Positions 36,972 through 47,247 are shown, counted from the first letter of the stretch. The stretch is DNA of 64,000 nucleotides from Pseudohalocynthiibacter aestuariivivens (GCF_011040495.1 NZ_CP049037.1:3162001-3226000); one strand, 5' to 3'. The notes: generated from the letters alone by a model not told the origin. Numbers and translations: made by a program.

Positions 36972-37560
36972 GGATATTGCGGCGCTGGAGGCGATTTATG
37001 GCGCACCGGCCGAGGCCAGCCTGCGCAAGGTGGCACCACACCTGACGCCGCTTTATCGGCAATGGATCATGGCATCGCGGTTTTGCGTGCTGAGTACGGT
37101 CGGCCCGAACGGCACGGATGGCAGCCCGCGCGGCGATGACGGACCGGTGGTGACAGAGCTTGACCCGCAGACGCTGGCAATGCCGGACTGGCGCGGCAAT
37201 AACCGGATGGACAGCCTGCGCAATATCGTAGCGGATGGGCGCGTATCATTGATGTTCATGGTGCCGGGGTCGAACACGGTCGTACGTGTAAACGGCATGG
37301 CGCGGGTGTCGGTGGATAAGGACCTGCTGGCGCGGTTCGATGACCGTGGGCGTCTGCCGCGGTCGGTCATCGTGATCAGGATCTCCGAGGTCTATACACA
37401 ATGTTCGCGCGCACCGATGCGTGCCGGTCTGTGGGGCCGCGACGACTGCGCGGGCCTGCCCACGGTGGGGCAGATACTGGCCGAGCAGACCGACGGTGAG
37501 GTTGGCGGCGCGGAGTATGACGCCGCTTGGGGCGCGCGGGCGAAAGAAACGATGTGGTAG
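36958..37560 (+). CDS. PPOX-type flavoprotein (pyridoxamine 5'-phosphate oxidase-like)
   Basis: 200 residues. The split-barrel FMN-binding pattern is visible: ASRFCVLSTVGPNGTDGSPRGD, LAMPDWRGNNRMDSLRNI, and VRVNGMARVS, matching the MSMEG_1061-type PPOX proteins. These bind FMN or F420 and reduce unknown substrates; a role in vitamin B6 synthesis is unlikely. Last gene of the ftsE operon. The ATG at 36958 is chosen because the longer frame is antisupported by plsC. Confidence 0.87.
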   Translation: MEWVEDIAALEAIYGAPAEASLRKVAPHLTPLYRQWIMASRFCVLSTVGPNGTDGSPRGDDGPVVTELDPQTLAMPDWRGNNRMDSLRNIVADGRVSLMFMVPGSNTVVRVNGMARVSVDKDLLARFDDRGRLPRSVIVIRISEVYTQCSRAPMRAGLWGRDDCAGLPTVGQILAEQTDGEVGGAEYDAAWGARAKETMW

Positions 37561-37905
37561 CGATGGGGGTGAGCGGCGGGTTTGCGGACAAACTGAAATT
37601 TCGCTGCGCCCGCACCAACAACTGCTTCAGTGAAGCGCGTCATAAACGGTCGTTTTTGTCACTGACCGCACAATAACCAAATCCATTGAAAACTTTTGTG
37701 CCACAAACCCTTGGCAAAACCTACGCTGGTTTTGTCACGTTTTTGACCCCGCCACGAAGAGCCGACATTCGCGCTCATCGCAGCATTCGGCAAAATGGGC
37801 TCGAAGCAGCCTTTCGGCGCTCCGAGAACAAATAATAAAATTGCGCCGCGACCAGTGCGCCAGTCGCTACCTTATCCGGTCCACCCCGGCCCTGAACACG
37901 TCAGA
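37561..37905. other. 345-bp intergenic region between convergent genes
   Basis: Separates the 3' ends of the PPOX gene and lpd. AT-richer than its surroundings. It contains a hairpin GCAAAACC / GGTTTTGT at about 37714-37735 followed on the plus strand by CACGTTTTTG, a possible weak terminator. No gene with a ribosome site is visible. Confidence 0.5.
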
Positions 37906-39294
37906 TCAGGCGTGGATCGGACCATCCCCGCAGGCCAGCGCCGCCTCGCGCACCGCCTCGGAATAGGTCGGATGAGCGTGGCAGGTCAGGGCCAGATCCT
38001 CGGCAGAGGCGCCGAATTCCATCGCAACGCAAACTTCGTGGATCAGATCACCCGCTGCGGGGCCAATGATGTGACAGCCCAGAATGCGGTCGGTTTCCTT
38101 GTCGGCCAGCAACTTGACGAAGCCTTCACCGGCAAAGACAGCCTTGGCGCGGGCGTTGCCCATGAAGCTGAATTTACCGACCTTATAGGCGACGCCTTCG
38201 TCCTTCAGTTCGGCTTCGGTCTTGCCGACGCTGGCAACCTCGGGGTGGGTATAGATCACGCCCGGAATGACGCCGTAATTGACGTGGCCATGGTTGCCTG
38301 CCAGCACTTCGGCGCAGGCCATGCCTTCGTCTTCGGCCTTGTGGGCCAGCATTGGACCGTCGATGGCGTCACCGATGGCGTATATGCCTTTGGTCGATGT
38401 CTGCCAATGCTTGTCCACGGGGATCTGACCACGTTTGCTCAGATCGATCCCAAGCGCGTCGAGGCCCAGCCCGTCGGTGTAGGGTTTGCGGCCTGTCGCC
38501 ACCAGAACGACATCGGCATCCAGCACATGTTCGCTATCGTCCTTGCGCAGTTTGTAATGCACTTTGGCCTTGGTTTTGGTGGCTTCTGTCTTCTGCACAG
38601 CCGCGCCCATGATGAAGGTAAGGCCCTGTTTTTTCAGCATTCTCTGAAGCGTTTTCTGTACTTCAGGGTCCATGCCGGGGGTGATCGCGTCGAGGAATTC
38701 GACCACTGTGACCTCTGTCCCGAGCCGGGCATAGACGCTGCCCATTTCCAAGCCGATCACGCCCGCGCCGATTACCACCATCTTCTTTGGCACCTTGCCC
38801 AGTTCCAGCGCGCCGGTGGAGGTGACGACCACTTTTTCGTCAATCTCGACGCCGGGCAGGCTGCTGGATTCAGAGCCGGTGGCGATGATGATATTTTTGG
38901 TCTCGTGGACCTCGTCGCCGACTTTGACCTTGCCCGCCTCGGGGATGGATCCCCAGCCCTTGAGCCAGTCTACCTTGTTCTTTTTGAACAGAAATTCAAT
39001 GCCCTTGGTGTTCTGGCCGATCACGTCTTCCTTGTAGGAAATCATCTGTTTCCAGTCGACTGAAGGGCTTTTGCCCTTTAGGCCCATCTTGGTGAAGTTA
39101 TGCTCGGCTTCGTGCAGCATATGCGTGGCGTGCAGCAGGGCCTTGGACGGGATGCAGCCCACGTTCAGGCAGGTGCCGCCCAGTGTTTCGCGTCCCTCGA
39201 CGCAGGCGGTTTTCAGGCCCAGCTGGGCACAGCGGATGGCGGCGACATAGCCGCCGGGGCCTGCGCCGATAATGATCACATCATAGGAAGCCAT
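37906..39294 (-). CDS. lpd: Dihydrolipoyl dehydrogenase (E3)
   Basis: 462-residue flavoprotein that reoxidises dihydrolipoamide. FAD motif [10 protein letters not shown], redox-active disulfide [16 protein letters not shown] motif [17 protein letters not shown], and the C-terminal interface AHAHPT-type motif (CHAHPTYSE). As last gene of the suc block it serves the 2-oxoglutarate dehydrogenase complex. A short tandem repeat lies in its leader. Confidence 0.97.
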   Translation of the reverse strand: MASYDVIIIGAGPGGYVAAIRCAQLGLKTACVEGRETLGGTCLNVGCIPSKALLHATHMLHEAEHNFTKMGLKGKSPSVDWKQMISYKEDVIGQNTKGIEFLFKKNKVDWLKGWGSIPEAGKVKVGDEVHETKNIIIATGSESSSLPGVEIDEKVVVTSTGALELGKVPKKMVVIGAGVIGLEMGSVYARLGTEVTVVEFLDAITPGMDPEVQKTLQRMLKKQGLTFIMGAAVQKTEATKTKAKVHYKLRKDDSEHVLDADVVLVATGRKPYTDGLGLDALGIDLSKRGQIPVDKHWQTSTKGIYAIGDAIDGPMLAHKAEDEGMACAEVLAGNHGHVNYGVIPGVIYTHPEVASVGKTEAELKDEGVAYKVGKFSFMGNARAKAVFAGEGFVKLLADKETDRILGCHIIGPAAGDLIHEVCVAMEFGASAEDLALTCHAHPTYSEAVREAALACGDGPIHA

Positions 39295-39318
39295 TTGGGG
39301 AAATCCTCTGGTTTTGGG

Positions 39319-39362
39319 ACGTCGGTATCACGTCGGTATTGCATCGGTACCGCGTCGGTGCG
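39319..39362. repeat. Four 11-bp tandem repeats in the lpd leader
   Basis: ACGTCGGTATC, ACGTCGGTATT, GCATCGGTACC, GCGTCGGTGCG follow each other without a gap, 25 to 68 bp before the lpd start. The period equals about one helical turn. Length may vary among strains; effect on expression is conjecture. Confidence 0.6.
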
Positions 39363-39466
39363 GTGTGGTTAGGTCAAGCTGACCCTGATTTGGGGCCGGG
39401 GTCAACCGGATGGCGGGGCTTTGCGCCTGTGGCGGGCATTCAGGTATTTCTAGAAAGACGAAAGGA

Positions 39467-39877
39467 TCAGAGAAGGGCGGCGATCAGCATCAGGGTGGTG
39501 GCACCGAAGCCTATCAGCCAGATATAGGAGCGCCACGGCGAGAGGCCGAAGGCATATGCGGGTACATAAAGGATGCGCGCCGCGAGGTAGGTCCATGCAC
39601 AGGCGGCGGTGAAGGGTGTGGACTGGTCGCTGAGTGTGATCACGGTGCAGGCGATGGTAAAGAGGATCAGTCCCTCGAAATGGTTCGCAAACGCGCGGAA
39701 CAGCCGACCGGTGCGGGGGCTGACCTGTTCGGCCAGTGGTTTGCCCAAGCGGTCCGGGTCACGGGGCGACGTCGTCTTGCCGGGGCCAAGCTCATAATTG
39801 GCGGGGACGGACATCAGGACGAACTGGATGACCTGAAGCAACGCGGCGAGGGTGAGGACGGTGAGTTCTGGGGTCAT
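39467..39877 (-). CDS. MAPEG-family membrane protein
   Basis: 136 residues, four hydrophobic segments. GRLFRAFANHFEGLILFTIA corresponds to the MAPEG signature with the conserved F/E-N/N-H-x-E pattern, and AARILYVPAYAFGL is the third-helix motif. MAPEG proteins are often glutathione-dependent membrane enzymes, but bacterial ones are mostly uncharacterised. Its ATG directly follows the stop of the upstream orphan gene. Confidence 0.85.
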   Translation of the reverse strand: MTPELTVLTLAALLQVIQFVLMSVPANYELGPGKTTSPRDPDRLGKPLAEQVSPRTGRLFRAFANHFEGLILFTIACTVITLSDQSTPFTAACAWTYLAARILYVPAYAFGLSPWRSYIWLIGFGATTLMLIAALL

Positions 39878-40387
39878 TTATGAACCAATTGACTTTGTGA
39901 AACCGCCGAGAAGACCACCGAAAAAATCGCCAAATTGAGAGTAGCTTTTGCGGCTTCTGGCAACGCTGCTCACTACATCGGCTACCTTTTCGTGAGAAGT
40001 AAGTTCCGTATTGTGTGTATTCGGAATATGCAGTGATATGTTTTCACCAAGTATTTTGAAACCTTTTGAGGTGAGTGTTACATTATGAAAAGCTGGTCCA
40101 CCGTGAGGCCAACCATGATTTTTCGTTGACGAAAATCTGATGATACCTTCGGCTTTTAGCCACTCAAGACATGGCGCGAAGAAGTCCTTCAAATCAGTGT
40201 CAGAGCTTACATCGGAAAATTGCATCCCAGCTGATGAGATGCCGCGCTCCATCAGGCAATTCAAGATACATGCGATCACAAATTCGCTGCGTTGAATGTT
40301 GTCAACAAACTGCATGAGTTTACCAATCGAGTGAAAAAGCCCGTAACAAGGTTGTATTGTTTGATGCGATCCCTCCAATAGAAACAT
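39878..40387 (-). CDS. AT-rich orphan protein with winged-helix-like core
   Basis: 169 residues (Met25 is an alternative start). The stretch FFAPCLEWLKAEGIIRFSST ... HNVTLTSKGFKIL looks like a winged helix. The C-terminus FGDFFGGLLGGFTKSIGS is Gly/Phe-rich and could touch membranes. Base composition is much AT-richer than adjacent genes, indicating transfer. It sits between a REP-like cluster and the MAPEG gene. No family recognised; the layout resembles the orphan at 30212-30628. Confidence 0.6.
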   Translation of the reverse strand: MFLLEGSHQTIQPCYGLFHSIGKLMQFVDNIQRSEFVIACILNCLMERGISSAGMQFSDVSSDTDLKDFFAPCLEWLKAEGIIRFSSTKNHGWPHGGPAFHNVTLTSKGFKILGENISLHIPNTHNTELTSHEKVADVVSSVARSRKSYSQFGDFFGGLLGGFTKSIGS

Positions 40388-40471
40388 CTAGTGAAGAACC
40401 GTTGGACAGGCCCAAAACAGGGCTCGAAAATTGAAAGCGGTCAGGTCATTTGCAATATACCTTCTTAATCT

Positions 40472-40558
40472 GGCGGGCTGAAGCCCGCCCTACAGGTTGG
40501 GTAGGCCGGGCTTTAGCCCGGCACCCGGGTTGGGCGTAGGGTGGGTTTTCAATCCACC
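40472..40558. repeat. Cluster of three REP-like palindromes
   Basis: Copies: GGCGGGCTGAAGCCCGCC followed by CTAC (40472-40493), GTAGGCCGGGC then TTTAGCCCGGC (40501-40522), and GTAGGGTGGGTTTTC then AATCCACC (40536-40558). The first is inverted relative to the others, as in the 27158-27213 pair. They lie immediately downstream of sucB and could act as mRNA-stabilising or processing hairpins. Confidence 0.8.
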
Positions 40559-40565
40559 GGACCGC

Positions 40566-42134
40566 TCATAAATCCATCAACAACCGGCGGGGGTCTTCCA
40601 GCGCGTCCTTCACGCGGACGAGGAAGGTCACCGCGCCCTTGCCGTCGACGATCCGGTGGTCATAGCTGAGCGCAAGATACATCATCGGGCGGATTTTGAC
40701 CTCTCCGCCGATGGCCATGGGGCGGTCCTGAATCTTGTGCATGCCCAGAATACCGGATTGCGGTGGGTTCAGGATGGGGGAGGACATCAGCGAGCCGTAG
40801 ACGCCGCCATTCGAGATGGTGAAGGTGCCGCCCTGCATTTCGGCCATGCTCAGCTTACCATCACGGGCGCGCGCGCCTTTTTCGGCGATGGCCTTTTCGA
40901 TCTCGGCAAAGCTCATCGCGTCGGCGTCGCGGATGACCGGCACGACGAGGCCGGTCGGGGTGCCTGCCGCGATGCCCATATGCACGAAGTTTTTATAGAC
41001 AACATCGGTGCCGTCGATCTCGGCGTTGACCTCTGGCACCTCTTTCAGCGCATGGCAGCAGGCCTTGGTGAAGAAGGACATGAAGCCGAGTTTTACGCCA
41101 TGTTTCTTGGCAAACTCTTCCTTGTACTGATTACGCAGCGCCATCACCTCGGTCATGTCGACCTCGTTATAGGTGGTCAGCATGGCGGCGGTGTTCTGGC
41201 TTTCCTTCAGGCGGCGCGCGATGGTCTGGCGCAGGCGGGTCATCTTGACCCGTTCCTCGCGGGCGGCGTCGTCAGCGGAGCTGGGCGCGCGTGGCGCCGG
41301 GGCCGGCGCGGCGGAGGCTGAGGTGGTCGCGGGCGAGGCAGAAGTCCCGGCGGCGATCGCGCGGGCCACGTCGTCCTTCATGATGCGGCCATCCTTGCCG
41401 GTGCCCTTGACCTGATCGGGGCTAAGCCCGGCCTCTGCCATCGCTTTCTTGGCGGCGGGGGCATTTTCGCCCTTGCGCGATGTGCCGGAGTCGTCTCCGG
41501 ATTTGGGCGCGTCCTCGGCGCTGCCATCGGATGTAGGACGCTTGGACGGCTCGACTGATCCATCGGCGGAGCCAGACAGCACGGCCAGTTTGCCATTGGC
41601 CTGCACTGTGTCGCCTTCGGCGGCGAGGATCTCGGTCAGGGTTCCGGCGGCAGGCGAGGGCACCTCGACCGAGACTTTGTCGGTTTCCAGTTCGCACAGC
41701 ATTTCGTCCTGAGAAACGTCATCGCCGACCTTCTTGAACCATGTGCTGACGGTGGCCTCTGTCACGCTCTCGCCCAGAGTGGGGACCATGACATCGACAT
41801 TGCCGCTGCTGCTGTCGCCGCCGCCGGGTTTAGCTGGGGCCGCGTCTGGTTTCTTCGCGCTGTCGTCCGATTTGGGCTCGCTGCTGCCTGCACTTTCGCC
41901 TTCGGAGATGGTGGCGAGCAGGGCATTGACGCCGACGGTTTCGCCCTCGGCGGCGACGATTTCGCCCATCGTGCCGGCGGCAGGGGCGGGCACCTCGACT
42001 GTGACCTTGTCGGTTTCCAGTTCGCAGAGCATTTCGTCGGCCTGAACGGCATCGCCGGGTTTCTTGAACCAGGTCGCGACGGTGGCCTCGGTAACGGATT
42101 CGCCCAGAGTGGGTACGCGGACTTCGGTGGACAT
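40566..42134 (-). CDS. sucB: 2-oxoglutarate dehydrogenase E2, dihydrolipoyl succinyltransferase
   Basis: 522 residues, with two lipoyl domains: lysines in [12 protein letters not shown] (about 43) and [12 protein letters not shown] (about 146). A peripheral subunit-binding domain follows ([29 protein letters not shown] region, about 225-260) and then the catalytic domain with the HRIVDGKGA active-site motif near the C-terminus. Linkers are Ala/Pro/Ser-rich. A second lipoyl domain is more than the single one of E. coli SucB but is seen in related bacteria. It lies 3 bp behind sucA. Confidence 0.97.
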   Translation of the reverse strand: MSTEVRVPTLGESVTEATVATWFKKPGDAVQADEMLCELETDKVTVEVPAPAAGTMGEIVAAEGETVGVNALLATISEGESAGSSEPKSDDSAKKPDAAPAKPGGGDSSSGNVDVMVPTLGESVTEATVSTWFKKVGDDVSQDEMLCELETDKVSVEVPSPAAGTLTEILAAEGDTVQANGKLAVLSGSADGSVEPSKRPTSDGSAEDAPKSGDDSGTSRKGENAPAAKKAMAEAGLSPDQVKGTGKDGRIMKDDVARAIAAGTSASPATTSASAAPAPAPRAPSSADDAAREERVKMTRLRQTIARRLKESQNTAAMLTTYNEVDMTEVMALRNQYKEEFAKKHGVKLGFMSFFTKACCHALKEVPEVNAEIDGTDVVYKNFVHMGIAAGTPTGLVVPVIRDADAMSFAEIEKAIAEKGARARDGKLSMAEMQGGTFTISNGGVYGSLMSSPILNPPQSGILGMHKIQDRPMAIGGEVKIRPMMYLALSYDHRIVDGKGAVTFLVRVKDALEDPRRLLMDL

Positions 42135-42137
42135 GAT

Positions 42138-45098
42138 TTACTTCCCTTTGATCGTCAGCGCGGCGTCGACCAGCGCGGATTGTTGTGCTTTGTGCATCGA
42201 GGCAAGGCCCGTGGCAGGCGAGGCGGCAGCTGGGCGGCCGGCATATTCGGGACGGGTGTGTTTTGCGCCAATTCGGCCAAGCACCCATTCGATGTTCGGC
42301 TCGATAAAGGACCACGGTCCCTGATTTTTGGGTTCTTCCTGACACCAGACCATTTCGGCGTTTGTGAACCGCTCCAGTTCCTTGACCGCGGATTGTGCGG
42401 GGAAGGGATAGAATTGTTCGAACCGCATCAGGTAGACATCGTCGATGCCGCGCTCGTCGCGTTCTGCGAGCAGGTCGAAGTAGACCTTGCCTGAACACAT
42501 GACCACGCGCTTGATCTTGTCATCCTTGACCAGCTTGGTGTCAGAGTTGCCCCATTCGGCGTCGTCCCACAGTACGCGGTGAAAGCTGGACCCGGTGGTA
42601 AATTCTTCAGCCTTGGATACGGCCATCTTGTGGCGCAAGAGCGATTTCGGGGTCATCAGGATCAGCGGCTTGCGGAAGGTACGGTGCAACTGGCGGCGCA
42701 GGATGTGGAAGTAGTTCGCTGGCGTGGTGCAGTTGGCGACGATCCAGTTGTCCTGTCCGCACATGGTCAGGAACCGTTCCAGCCGGGCCGACGAGTGTTC
42801 GGGGCCTTGGCCCTCGTACCCGTGGGGCAGCAGGCAGACGAGGCCGGACATGCGCAGCCATTTGCTTTCGCCCGAAGAGATGAACTGATCGAACATGATC
42901 TGCGCGCCGTTGGCGAAATCGCCAAACTGCGCCTCCCACAGGGTCAGAGCGTTCGGCTCGGCCAGCGTATAGCCATATTCGAACCCCAGAACGGCGTATT
43001 CGCTGAGCATCGAGTCGATGACCTCGTACCCGGCCTGACCCTCGCGGATGTTGTTGAGCGGATAGTAGCGTTCTTCGGTGTCCTGATTGATCAGGCCGGA
43101 ATGACGCTGGCTGAATGTGCCGCGCGTGGCGTCCTGACCCGACAGGCGCACGCCAAAGCCCTCGGTCAGAAGGGAGCCAAAGGCCAACGCCTCGCCGGTG
43201 GCCCAGTCAAAGCCCTCTCCGGTTTCGAACATCGTGGCCTTGCTTTCCAGCAGGCGGCTGACGGTCTTGTGCAGTGGGAAGTCCGCTGGCGGTGTGCTGA
43301 GCGCACGACCGATTTCGGCAAAAGTTTCTTCCTTGATCGCGGTCGAGCCGCGCTGATAGTCGTCTTCCTTGTGGTCGAGATGGGACCATTTGCCGTCCAG
43401 CCAGTCGGCCTTGTTCGGTTTGTAGTTGGTGCCAGCCTCGAATTCATCGGCCAGATAGGACTGAAACGACGCTTTCATGTCGTCGACTTCGCCCTCGGGG
43501 ATCAGGCCATCCTTGACCAGTCGCTCGGTATAGAGGCTGAGCGTGGTTTTTTGCTTCTTGATTTTCTTGTACATGATCGGATTGGTGAACATGGGCTCGT
43601 CGCCCTCGTTATGGCCAAACCGACGGTAACAGATGATATCAATCACCACGTCCTTGTGGAATTTCTGGCGGAATTCCGTCGCGACCTTGGCGGCATGCAC
43701 CACCGCCTCGGGATCGTCGCCATTGACGTGGAAGATCGGCGCTTCGACCATCAGGGCGATATCGGTGGGATAGGGCGAGGAGCGCGAGAAGTGCGGCGCG
43801 GTGGTAAAGCCGATCTGGTTGTTCACCACGATGTGCATCGTGCCGCCGGTTTTATGCCCTTTGAGGCCACTGAGGCCAAAGCATTCAGCCACGACGCCCT
43901 GACCGGCAAAGGCCGCGTCACCATGCAGTAGCACGGGCAGCACCTTGGTGCGGTCCTCATCGTTGAGCTGGTCCTGCTTGGCGCGCGCCTTGCCCAGAAC
44001 GACGGGGTTGACCGCCTCTAGGTGGCTGGGGTTGGCGGTCAGCGACAGGTGGACCGAGTTACCGTCAAATTCACGGTCAGAGGACGCGCCGAGGTGATAT
44101 TTTACATCGCCCGAGCCATCCACATCCTCGGGCTTGAAGCTGCCACCCTGAAATTCGTTGAAGATCGCGCGATAGGGTTTGCCCATCACGTTGGCCAGCA
44201 CGGACAGGCGGCCACGGTGGGGCATGCCGATGATGATGTCGCGCACGCCCAGTTGACCGCCGCGCTTGATCACCTGTTCCATCGCCGGGATCAGGCTTTC
44301 ACCGCCATCAAGGCCGAAACGCTTGGTGCCCATGTATTTGACGTGCAGGTATTTTTCGATCCCTTCGGCCTCGACCATTTTTTTCAGGATCGCTTTGCGT
44401 CCTTCACGGGTAAAGGAGATTTCCTTGCCATACCCTTCGATGCGTTCTTTGAGCCAATTGGCCTCGTCCGGGTCGGAGATATGCATGTATTGCAACGCGA
44501 ACGTGCCGCAATAGGTGCGACGCACGATGTCGAGGATTTCACGCACCGAGGCGATCTGGAGGCCGAGTACATTGTCGATAAAGATCGGGCGGTCCATGTC
44601 CTGACTGGTGAAGCCGTAGGATTTCGGATCAAGCTCGGGGCGGAAAGGCTGATCACGCAGACCGAGTGGATCGAGATCGGCAATCAGGTGACCACGGATG
44701 CGGTAGGCGCGGATCAGCATCAGCGCGCGCACGGAATCGAGAACCGCGCGCTGGATCACCTCGTCGCTGACTTCGACGCCTTTTTCCTGTGCCTTACCGG
44801 CGATTTTCTTACCGACGTCACGCGGGCTCGGCTCGTCCGGCCATTCGCCGGTTAGCGCGGCAGTCAGATCGTCATTGGGCACGGGGGGCCAGTCATTGCG
44901 GGCCCAAGAGGGGCCGGTCGCCTCGTTCTTGACGTCAACCTCACCATCGCCGAGCTGCGAGAAGAACGCCTGCCATGCCTCGTCTACCGCGCCGGGATCA
45001 TTGGCATAGCGCGCATAAAGCTGTTCGAGGTATTCGGCGTTATGCCCCTGCATGAAGCTGGAGGCGTGAAACACGTCATTGGGCGATTGGTCGGTCAT
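42138..45098 (-). CDS. sucA: 2-oxoglutarate dehydrogenase E1 component
   Basis: 986-residue thiamine-diphosphate enzyme that decarboxylates 2-oxoglutarate. The N-terminal E1-specific segment (SSFMQGHNAEYLEQLYARY), GMPHRGRLSVLANVMGKP, HGDAAFAGQGVVAE, and CYRRFGHNEGDEPMFTNP (TDP-binding region) are all present, as is the C-terminal transketolase-like domain ending in VWCQEEPKNQGPW. AAAGGTG precedes the ATG. Operon with sucB and lpd. Confidence 0.98.
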   Translation of the reverse strand: MTDQSPNDVFHASSFMQGHNAEYLEQLYARYANDPGAVDEAWQAFFSQLGDGEVDVKNEATGPSWARNDWPPVPNDDLTAALTGEWPDEPSPRDVGKKIAGKAQEKGVEVSDEVIQRAVLDSVRALMLIRAYRIRGHLIADLDPLGLRDQPFRPELDPKSYGFTSQDMDRPIFIDNVLGLQIASVREILDIVRRTYCGTFALQYMHISDPDEANWLKERIEGYGKEISFTREGRKAILKKMVEAEGIEKYLHVKYMGTKRFGLDGGESLIPAMEQVIKRGGQLGVRDIIIGMPHRGRLSVLANVMGKPYRAIFNEFQGGSFKPEDVDGSGDVKYHLGASSDREFDGNSVHLSLTANPSHLEAVNPVVLGKARAKQDQLNDEDRTKVLPVLLHGDAAFAGQGVVAECFGLSGLKGHKTGGTMHIVVNNQIGFTTAPHFSRSSPYPTDIALMVEAPIFHVNGDDPEAVVHAAKVATEFRQKFHKDVVIDIICYRRFGHNEGDEPMFTNPIMYKKIKKQKTTLSLYTERLVKDGLIPEGEVDDMKASFQSYLADEFEAGTNYKPNKADWLDGKWSHLDHKEDDYQRGSTAIKEETFAEIGRALSTPPADFPLHKTVSRLLESKATMFETGEGFDWATGEALAFGSLLTEGFGVRLSGQDATRGTFSQRHSGLINQDTEERYYPLNNIREGQAGYEVIDSMLSEYAVLGFEYGYTLAEPNALTLWEAQFGDFANGAQIMFDQFISSGESKWLRMSGLVCLLPHGYEGQGPEHSSARLERFLTMCGQDNWIVANCTTPANYFHILRRQLHRTFRKPLILMTPKSLLRHKMAVSKAEEFTTGSSFHRVLWDDAEWGNSDTKLVKDDKIKRVVMCSGKVYFDLLAERDERGIDDVYLMRFEQFYPFPAQSAVKELERFTNAEMVWCQEEPKNQGPWSFIEPNIEWVLGRIGAKHTRPEYAGRPAAASPATGLASMHKAQQSALVDAALTIKGK

Positions 45099-45110
45099 TA
45101 GGGCACCTTT

Positions 45111-45662
45111 CTACTGGGCGCTGGTGGATGGGGGCGGGGCAATGCCATCGGGCACTGGGCCATATTCGTTTGCGTCAGGTTGGGTCGGGCGGGTGAGCCA
45201 CCAGATCATGACAATCGCGAGGATGATCTGGACGAATCCGCTGAAGGCCGCGCCGATCATGCCAATTCCGAAGGCCATGCCGCCATCGACACCCGTGGGC
45301 ATGCCTGAGGCATCGAAGGTCATCGAACTCATCACGCCACCAAAGAAGAGCAGGCCGGTCACCAATCCCGCAATAAGCGGCAAAAGCAGCAGCCAGCCGG
45401 GCCGTCCACTGTCATGCATACGCCGCCAGCCGGCCGCGAGGATGGGCAGCAGCAGGGCAAGTTGTGCCAGCGGTTGAAAAATGCGCGTGGGCGGGTCCAA
45501 CGGTGGGTTGCCCGTGCCAAAGAGTGCCGCATCAATCAGCCCGGCGATTAGCATCACACCGAAAGCAAAGAGCATGAACCACCAGTATTCCGAGCGCCGG
45601 GCGCGTCCGGAAAAGGTGACGTATTTGCCAAGGCAGGTTTTGACGGCTTCGCTAAATCCCAT
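45111..45662 (-). CDS. DUF805 inner-membrane protein
   Basis: 183 residues. FSGRARRSEYWWFMLF near the N-terminus and AAGWRRMHDSGRPGW define DUF805 (YhaH family); four hydrophobic segments follow. Function unknown. AAAGGAC precedes the ATG. It lies 12 bp before sucA in the same transcription unit, an unusual but evidently tolerated insertion. Confidence 0.87.
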   Translation of the reverse strand: MGFSEAVKTCLGKYVTFSGRARRSEYWWFMLFAFGVMLIAGLIDAALFGTGNPPLDPPTRIFQPLAQLALLLPILAAGWRRMHDSGRPGWLLLLPLIAGLVTGLLFFGGVMSSMTFDASGMPTGVDGGMAFGIGMIGAAFSGFVQIILAIVMIWWLTRPTQPDANEYGPVPDGIAPPPSTSAQ

Positions 45663-45692
45663 GCTGCTGTCCTTTCTGCGCGTGTTGCGGTC

Positions 45693-46313
45693 CTATTCTG
45701 ATTTTGGCTTCTCGATCCGTTCCAGACGGTAGCCGTCGGGGGTGGCAAAATCGGGATGCACCTTGTGACGGCTGAAAAAACTATACATCTGGTAGTTGCG
45801 CTCTGGGTCCATCACCATGGCGGTTTCGTCAAAGCGTATGGCCGTCAGGCCCTGTTCGGGGAATTCCTCGGGGGTGCCATAGCGGGCCATGACCTCTGGC
45901 GTTTCGGGATTTTCCGGGCCAGCAAAGTAGCAGGCCAGATGTTCTGTGCCTTCTGGTGTCTGCTGGATCGAGACAGCGAGGAAGGCATCGCCCTTGGTCC
46001 AGAGTGCGACATCACCGGCGTCGATCATGGTGGTGAAATTGCCTGCCAGTTGCGGGATGGCCGCGTAGCGGTTGGTCCAGTCCTTCATCCCGGCTGTAAA
46101 GCTGGCAATATGGGCGTTGGCGATGGCGGTGACGGCAGGCAGGCTGCTCTTGGGTTGCTTGGTCCAGCCGTCTGCCTCTAGCACGATGCCCTTTTGCGGG
46201 CCGGTGGTCATCGGGTCGCTGCAGATCTCGGCCACGCGCGACATGGACTGAGCATGCAATGGCGCGGCAAACAATGTTGCCGCCACCATCAGTGACAGGA
46301 CACGCAAGCGCAT
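45693..46313 (-). CDS. Exported protein of unknown function in the suc operon
   Basis: 206 residues with a signal peptide ([21 protein letters not shown]). The mature protein has two cysteines (EICSD and HLACYF) that could form a disulfide. The ATG begins on the last base of the sucD stop (TGATG), so it is co-translated with sucD. No family recognised. Confidence 0.8.
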   Translation of the reverse strand: MRLRVLSLMVAATLFAAPLHAQSMSRVAEICSDPMTTGPQKGIVLEADGWTKQPKSSLPAVTAIANAHIASFTAGMKDWTNRYAAIPQLAGNFTTMIDAGDVALWTKGDAFLAVSIQQTPEGTEHLACYFAGPENPETPEVMARYGTPEEFPEQGLTAIRFDETAMVMDPERNYQMYSFFSRHKVHPDFATPDGYRLERIEKPKSE

Positions 46314-47194
46314 CACCCGATTGCTTCCATCACGGCCTCGCCCAGACCGGCGGGGCTGTCGGCGACAACGATGCCAGCGGCGCGCATCGCTTCGATCTTG
46401 TCTTCGGCGCCGCCTTTGCCGCCGGCGACGATGGCGCCAGCATGGCCCATGCGGCGGCCCGGAGGGGCGGTGCGACCGGCGATGAACCCTGCGGTGGGTT
46501 TCCAGCGACCTTTCTTCTTTTCATCAATCAGGAATTGCGCGGCTTCTTCTTCGGCGCTGCCGCCGATTTCGCCGATCATGATGATTGACTGGGTTTCGTC
46601 GTCGGCCAAGAACCATTCCAACACGTCGATATGCTCGGTCCCTTTGATTGGGTCGCCGCCGATACCCACGGCAGTGGACTGACCCAGACCCAGATCGGTG
46701 GTCTGTTTGACCGCCTCGTAGGTCAGCGTGCCCGAACGTGACAGCACGCCGCAGGAGCCGCGTTTGTGGATGTGGCCGGGCATGATGCCGATCTTGCAGG
46801 CGTCGGGTGTGATGACACCGGGGCAGTTTGGCCCGACGAGCCGGGATTTCGATCCTTCGAGCGCGCGTTTGACGCGCATCATGTCGAGGACCGGGATCCC
46901 TTCGGTGATGCAGATGATCACTTCCATTTCGGCGTCGATCGCCTCCAGAATTGAATCGGCGGCAAAGGGGGGCGGGACGTAGATCACAGACGCATTGGCC
47001 TGCGTTTCGTGCCGTGCCTCGTGGACCGAGTTATAGACTGGCAGATCAAGGTGCGTCTGGCCGCCTTTGCCCGGAGTTACGCCGCCGACCATCTTGGTGC
47101 CATAGGCGATGGCCTGCTCCGTATGGAACGTGCCCTGAGAGCCGGTAAGGCCCTGACAGATCACGCGCGTATTTTCGTCGATAAGGACTGCCAT
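46313..47194 (-). CDS. sucD: Succinyl-CoA synthetase alpha subunit
   Basis: 293 residues. The CoA-binding Rossmann domain begins [38 protein letters not shown] and the [10 protein letters not shown] segment follow; the phosphorylated histidine is in [24 protein letters not shown] stands 10 bases before the ATG at 47194. It produces ATP/GTP and succinate from succinyl-CoA with SucC. Confidence 0.98.
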   Translation of the reverse strand: MAVLIDENTRVICQGLTGSQGTFHTEQAIAYGTKMVGGVTPGKGGQTHLDLPVYNSVHEARHETQANASVIYVPPPFAADSILEAIDAEMEVIICITEGIPVLDMMRVKRALEGSKSRLVGPNCPGVITPDACKIGIMPGHIHKRGSCGVLSRSGTLTYEAVKQTTDLGLGQSTAVGIGGDPIKGTEHIDVLEWFLADDETQSIIMIGEIGGSAEEEAAQFLIDEKKKGRWKPTAGFIAGRTAPPGRRMGHAGAIVAGGKGGAEDKIEAMRAAGIVVADSPAGLGEAVMEAIG

Positions 47195-47247
47195 TGTGTC
47201 TTTTCTCCTCCGGTGGGCCGGGTGGCCCGCTTGGTCTGTGTCACGGT

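Noticed and set aside
37795..39063. 422-codon plus-strand frame over lpd
   Set aside because: Complementary shadow of lpd, no ribosome site, low-complexity product.
39319..39362. Tandem repeat as a CRISPR fragment
   Set aside because: Units are 11 bp and contiguous without spacers.
42579..43931. 450-codon plus-strand frame over sucA
   Set aside because: Shadow of sucA; codon usage is that of the antisense strand.
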